The notes under the pieces: generated by a model
What the model was told of the DNA's origin: nothing
Databases searched by the model: none
The model's input: only the letters and a program-made list of their open reading frames with translations
Program-made: the position numbers and the translations under genes
Source of the DNA: Fomitopsis serialis
Taxonomy: Eukaryota > Basidiomycota > Agaricomycetes > Polyporales > Fomitopsidaceae
Direction: 5' to 3'
DNA: 64,000 nt
Assembly (NCBI RefSeq): GCF_022376445.1
Contig: NW_025955122.1
Span: 26,566-90,565 of the forward strand
Part shown: positions 59,051 through 64,000 of the stretch, piece after piece
How positions within the stretch are numbered: position 1 is the first letter of the stretch
Layout of the letters: every line of letters starts with the position of its first letter

Positions 59051-62000
59051 GCGAGAAGCCTCGCTCGACTTAGGCTATCCTACTCGCAGGACGACCTCGG
59101 AGACTATCCGTGCGGTCCGCTTGAAGCACGAGTGTATGCACGCGCAAATGTGCAGACGGTGAGCGGGCAGACGATGTACAATGTCACGATGCGCCCGCGG
59201 CAGCACAGGTACAAGTCCGAAGGACCTCCGGCCTAGTCGTGCCCTACGTGTACTCGCGTCGCCTTATGTCTCGAGCGACATCGTCTGCATGCCTCATCTT
59301 TGCGTAGCCATCGTCTGCCAGGACGCGCGCATCATGGTTTTTCACATGCTGGCTTTGTCGCGGCTGGCCCTCACCTGTGTGAGTAGACGAGAGGGTGTCG
59401 TTCTCGACATAGGCTGTGACGAAGGCGGTAGTCGCGGCACGTAGTCTAGGTGAGCACGGTATCCGCTTGGCTTAGTGCCCTGATGTTAGACTTGCGCTAG
59501 TCGAACCATCTATATCTAATTTCCTCCCCAGACATTCTGCTCTTGATCACCGCCATTACCCATAGAACATGCGGCTACACCGGGTCCTCCTCGCTGTGAT
59601 CGCTCGGTCCTGCCGGTGCGCTATATGTGACATGAGAACTCTCCATCGCAAGTACGTATCCATCCCTGTCGTAGAGATATTTGACTGAACTGTCAACAGG
59701 ATGGACCGACCAAGGATGTTGAGCACCCGTTTTAGTTACTTACCTCCAACACGCCCAGTAGCTCGCGTTGCGCGGTCGAACCAGAACTAATCAGCCACGA
59801 GCTCAAGCGCGAGCAACCGTTGTTGTTCCTTCACAGTACCACGTCAACTCGTTGACCCTGGAATGGTGGTCGTTGCGACGGTGAGCCAACACCCGCGCAG
59901 CCTGGGCCGTCACGATGGTGCGTAGCGGCCGTTGTTCGGTGAGTCTTGGTCCGTTAATTCAACCATTGTAACATCTCGCATGATATGCAGTATGTGAGGG
60001 CGATGCATCAGTAACAAGCTACGCGCGACTGTGCCTCGGATGCTGTGAGTGTACCATCAGTCTAGACGAGTATACCAGTTACTGATTATGGCTTCGTATG
60101 GTCGGTCAATAAGGTGCACACGCTATGCAAATTATGTGAGTTATTCCCGGTCATCTGGATCTTCCGTCGGAGCGCAATTGTGATTGTGTACGAGTCAGTC
60201 ATGCAATTCGATGTACTGCCACGAACAACACATCATACCTGGGCGACACAGAGATGATCGATGGGCTCCCAGTGAGCCCGTCACATTCTGTAGGTTGACT
60301 GCCTGGAGATGGATCACCTGTTGCGCGTTGATTGCGCGCATATACAGAGAATCTCACCTCGATGGTTGAAGCCCAACGGAGGAACCTGTCACGCCGATGT
60401 GATGTGGAACAATCATGACATCCGCGTTCTAATCGTTTGTCGTATGGAATACTAAGTAAGCACCGCACATGTCATTACTAACAACCGGCCATTGACGAGA
60501 CGTAGGCGTGGCCGAGCAGCGACATATCAAGTAGATGGTGATCCGCCCCCCATCGTACTGCAGATGCACGCGTCCATGCCCCCACTTTCGTCCTGACCTC
60601 CGCGTCTCGCACTGCCCAATACACCAGCTGTCGCGGGACCGGCAAGCGTTCGTATCTGCGGTAGCCCCGGTACGCCGGTCGCGCTGCGCACGGGACGGGC
60701 GAGGAGCGTACGCATGTGTTGTGTACAGGGCGAGCGGGACAGATTCGGGGTAGGTTGCGAAGAAGTTGTGAGGTGCCAGCCTGAGGATATATTTGATAAC
60801 GTGGGCGACCACGACCACGCGCGGTGCAATCCGCGAAGCATCAGAACATGCGTACGCATTGCGTGGGCACGAGCGGACAGCAGACCGGACAATAATCACT
60901 TACTTTGGGCCTATGCTGAGCAAGCTGATGTACTTTATTGAACCCTCCGTCCTGCGGAAAACAGCTGGCCGAGCTCTTGGATATCGCGCGTCGGTTGCGA
61001 GGGGTACCGGCGGGAGATATGTAGTGCGGTGTACGAGCCAGTTATAAATTGGGCATCATTGGCTCGAGAGTCATCTTTGTATGCGCTTGCGATGGAGGCA
61101 GCGAGGCGCGGAGATGGTGAGAGCTTACGCCGAGAGGGCACGAAGGTGCGGTCGGTTGGTGGGCGGACGGGTACTCGGCGAAAGCCGACCTTCAGCCACA
61201 GACGCGTTTGCGTCCCGCTTTGACCAGTCTGACTGACGTCGTACGCCTTGCAGGTCGACCTGACCATCCTGTGCACCAAGCCCTGCTGCATACTCAGTCG
61301 CATGCGGGACCCGTCTCAACTCGCTTGCCTCTCCGGTACATTTCCATCACCGGCATACCTGGACACAGTGACCCGGACTAATGGCCATGGACCAATGCCT
61401 TCAGACGGCCTTGTCCGCAGACGTATCGCCCTTCCTCGGTCACTGGCAACAACATGAATTTTACTGCTTACCAGTCTAGATAGACTCCTTCCATTTCCGT
61501 GAACTCGGGCGACGTCTCGCGGTGTCCGGTTTCAATCTCCATCTCGGAGCTATGCCCAAACCTGCAGTGTACGTCTCCAGAACTGGGACTCATGCGAACG
61601 AATGCTGATCACTTGCGTGAGACGATACAAGGAACGTCCGAAGCCGAGATCGCAGGCTTCGATAGAGTTGCTTTCTGGCGTGGCTTCACGCTCGGGGTCG
61701 TCGGGACAACACATCATGGCAATGCACCGTTCGTTGGTGAGTTACTCACAGCTTTTTTTCGACTGATTCTCACCTCGGATTGAGTTACGTTCTCGATATG
61801 CCTTTCTGGATACACCAGCGCACGCATCGAACACGAAGGGAGAAGGCGGCGTTTTCTTTCCTTGCGCGGAAGCGGCGCTGATGAGGCTGTACAACAGATC
61901 TTTCCATCCGCTGCACCGCATTCATCTGAGGTGAGTCTCCTGTCTGCTGTCGATCACTCCCAGTATCTCAGTTTTGCCAGTGTCCCGAACTAGATCATCG

Positions 62001-62750
62001 GTCTCGAGGACACGCCACCAACAGCTTTCTCGGGCACATTCACCACTTAGCGATGCTGCCAACCCCCGGCGCAGACTTGTCGCTCGACGCGTTCTATGGC
62101 CATGCTAGTTGGATTCAAGTCGGCGACAGCTTGTACACTCATGTTGCTCGGCTAGACCTTGCATCTTCCGACCCTCGCGCCGGCTTGGCCATGACCGACG
62201 GGAAGCCTTCGCTAGCAGGTGAGGTCGCATTGCATCCGTGATGAATGGTGGTAATGCACAGGTATAGGTGATGATGTCGCTCCGCGGTACGTCGTGCGAT
62301 ATCCGAGGATCCGTCTTGCCAATCGCTGCGTATGCCGTACTGTATTGTGGCCACGCACATTGATGGTATGTCCGTAAACACGCAACCTGAGCCTATATTG
62401 GCAGATGTGATTGTGGAGCCGAGGCGAAAGCCAGGACAGATGCCAGATATGCCTGTGCAAAGTCTGTGATATGGCTCAGTTATCTTTCTTAGTAGGTGTT
62501 CGTTGTTACTGTGTGCTCTACAATGAAGCTTACAGTGGAGGACTCAGAGCTGCACTGCCACCCTCTCGCCATGTGGGGTAGAACAAGGTTAGCAGTGTCG
62601 GATTTCGGTGACAGTCATAGGCAAAACCACCATGTCTGGGTTGAGAGTCGAGATAATGGCTATTCATATTCTAGCAATGCAGTATTGGTACAACAAGCTG
62701 TGTTGAGGTTGTGAACAATCCATGCAATATCATCAATTGTCCACTGTTGC
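59051..62750. other. 3.7 kb without a supported gene
   Basis: Short open frames only. Plus-strand frames at 61499-61783 and 62053-62241 look coding-like (DPRAGLAMTDGKPSLAGEVA) and could be exons of an unrecognised or broken gene, with donor-like GTGAGTT near 61737. One hairpin element at 61173 is listed separately. Confidence 0.35.
61173..61215 (-). repeat. Double-hairpin element, copy J
   Basis: On the minus strand GACGC-AAAC-GCGTC (perfect), spacer TGTGGCTGAAGG, then TCGGC-TTTC-GCCGA (perfect stem, changed loop). Confidence 0.75.
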
Positions 62751-62977
62751 TGTTTGATGCTTAGTTTGGATCCACACATCATGAGCTCTGATCAGGCCCA
62801 CATGCATAACATGCATGATATGTGATTAGGCCACTTCATTTCACATATCAAACAAGTCAAGGACCTTGAATTTCCCAATTGTCCTGATAGCAGATTGGAA
62901 CATTGCAACTCATTGATGCAGTATATGGTATATATATAAGAGTACACAAGAGTCTCATACACTATATCTGCACTCAC

Positions 62978-64000
62978 TATGAGCAACAGCACATCTGCCA
63001 GTGTACAAGAGCTTCAAGATGCATTCAACATTGTGTAAGCATTTACTCATACTCTATGGCTGAATACTCATGCTGGCTTTACCAACAAGATTCACTGATG
63101 ATTGTGCATACATAGCATCACTATGTGAGTCTTCTCATTCCTAATTCCTGCAGATATTGAGGCAATCTTAGGCTTCTACTTGTTTGACTTTTGCTTGACA
63201 TTTGACCAACAAGTCAAGTTCTTGTGGAACCGCAAGCTGTCCATTCCATCAGTGTTGCTTGCACTTATGCATTCATCAACCATGATCTTTGGTATATCTC
63301 AATTCGGATTTGAGGTTGCCCTAGGCTGCAAAGTTTGTTTATGCCTCATGAATGACACCCAACCGCTACTGATTGATGTGACATTACAGAGGTTTGCAAC
63401 CAGTATCAAAACTGCTTCTCTATTCATTCTTATATTCTTGCAGTGATGAAATCTGGTACTACACCAATTATGGGGCTTACATTGTGCTCAGCATTGTCAT
63501 ATCAGGCATGTACTCTATTGACATGCCAGTGGCTGATAATGTGGCCTGACCCCATGATCTCAGCAATTTCAGCTTTGCGTGTCTATGCCATCAATGGAAG
63601 GCATTGGCAGCTTCCTTCACTCATTTTTGCAGTGGCCATTCCAGGGATTGTGCAAGACATAGTATGCATCCATGCTGATTGGTGTAGTATAGTTGCACTC
63701 ACATGGGCTTTCAGTATACAATGGTCATGACCACTGCAATCAATGCCCCTCAGGTTGGATGTGTATTGACTGTGCCCAAACTCAAGTTTGACAGTGGGTA
63801 AGTCATTGTTACAAATGATTCTGACATCCTAATGTTAGTAATCACAATGGTCTTGGGTCAGTTGTAAGTGAGGTTCCCTTGTCTGGTGATCTCAAAACTC
63901 ATGTGGGCTTCACCAGTCGCTGTTGCTTCTACAATTGTGGTCTTCACAGCAAACATCCTTGTCTTGGGAGCAACATGGTATCACACTTTGACAGTGAAGA
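62978..64000 (+). CDS. DUF6533-type membrane protein, 3' end off the right edge
   Basis: The first exon starts at ATG 62978 (MSNSTSASVQELQDAFNIV) and resembles the start of the gene at 14655. After a very short second exon and an intron comes the DUF6533 signature (FDFCLTFDQQVKFLWNRKL, then SIPSVLLALMH) at 63180-63270. Another exon (about 63440-63700) carries ISALRVYAINGRHWQLPSL, the family's R-Y-A-NGR block. Hydrophobic segments fit a multi-pass protein. The sequence is AT-rich and nearly free of CpG, unlike the rest of the window, and one apparent stop (about 63547) interrupts the simplest reading. The gene may therefore be decaying or use an intron I did not find. It is cut by the window edge. 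Confidence 0.55.

Noticed and set aside
38787..61215. Reading the hairpin core as a conserved peptide (ASVAEARLLP or GKSRASATDAF)
   Set aside because: Both strands look open only because the core is short. Flanking frames are not shared between copies, and copies differ by indels.
1..64000. CRISPR arrays, operons, bacterial-type promoters or ribosome binding sites
   Set aside because: None seen; gene structure is clearly eukaryotic.

Overview
The window looks like nuclear DNA of a filamentous basidiomycete, probably an Agaricomycete. The genes are multi-exon with short GT-AG introns of about 40-90 nt. Most of the window is GC- and CpG-rich. The recognisable families (DUF6535 and DUF6533 membrane proteins, a Dicer, copper amine oxidase, amidase-signature enzyme, DUF985 cupin, cytochrome P450) fit that group. 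The species was not identified.

Layout. From 1 to 7.4 kb on the minus strand are two tandem DUF6535 membrane-protein genes; the first runs off the left edge. From 8.6 to 12.9 kb are a decayed amidase fragment and then an intact seven-exon amidase. From 13.5 to 14.7 kb is a DUF6533 membrane-protein gene. From 18.2 to 21.2 kb is an intact 11-exon copper amine oxidase. From 21.8 to 25.1 kb are a DUF985 cupin gene and a zinc-finger-like gene. From 26.5 to 31.2 kb is a full-length Dicer-like gene whose reading frame is broken by at least five single-base deletions. From 31 to 44 kb are repeat-rich, gene-like remnants plus one intact gene for a secreted internally repetitive protein (36.6-37.5 kb). 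From 44.7 to 49.1 kb are a Cys-cluster/coiled-coil gene and a 15-exon P450. From 52.3 to 59.0 kb are mostly inverted copies of loci seen further left: zinc finger, cupin pseudogene, a dispersed repeat and a second secreted repeat protein. From about 62.75 kb to the right edge the DNA becomes AT-rich and CpG-poor and carries the start of another DUF6533 gene.

Two things stand out. (1) A short dispersed element occurs at about eleven places on both strands. It has two consecutive predicted hairpins around an invariant spacer. In several copies the stems are kept while the tetraloop changes. (2) A pair of inverted paralogs encodes secreted proteins built from a repeated Asp/Glu/Tyr/Arg-rich module; I do not recognise this family.

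The amidase and amine oxidase both release ammonia from organic nitrogen compounds, so they could work together, but co-regulation is only an inference. Gene models were assembled by hand from splice signals and phase. Those with every junction in phase (DUF6535 gene 2, amidase, amine oxidase, cupin, Cys-cluster protein, secreted protein A) are the most reliable.
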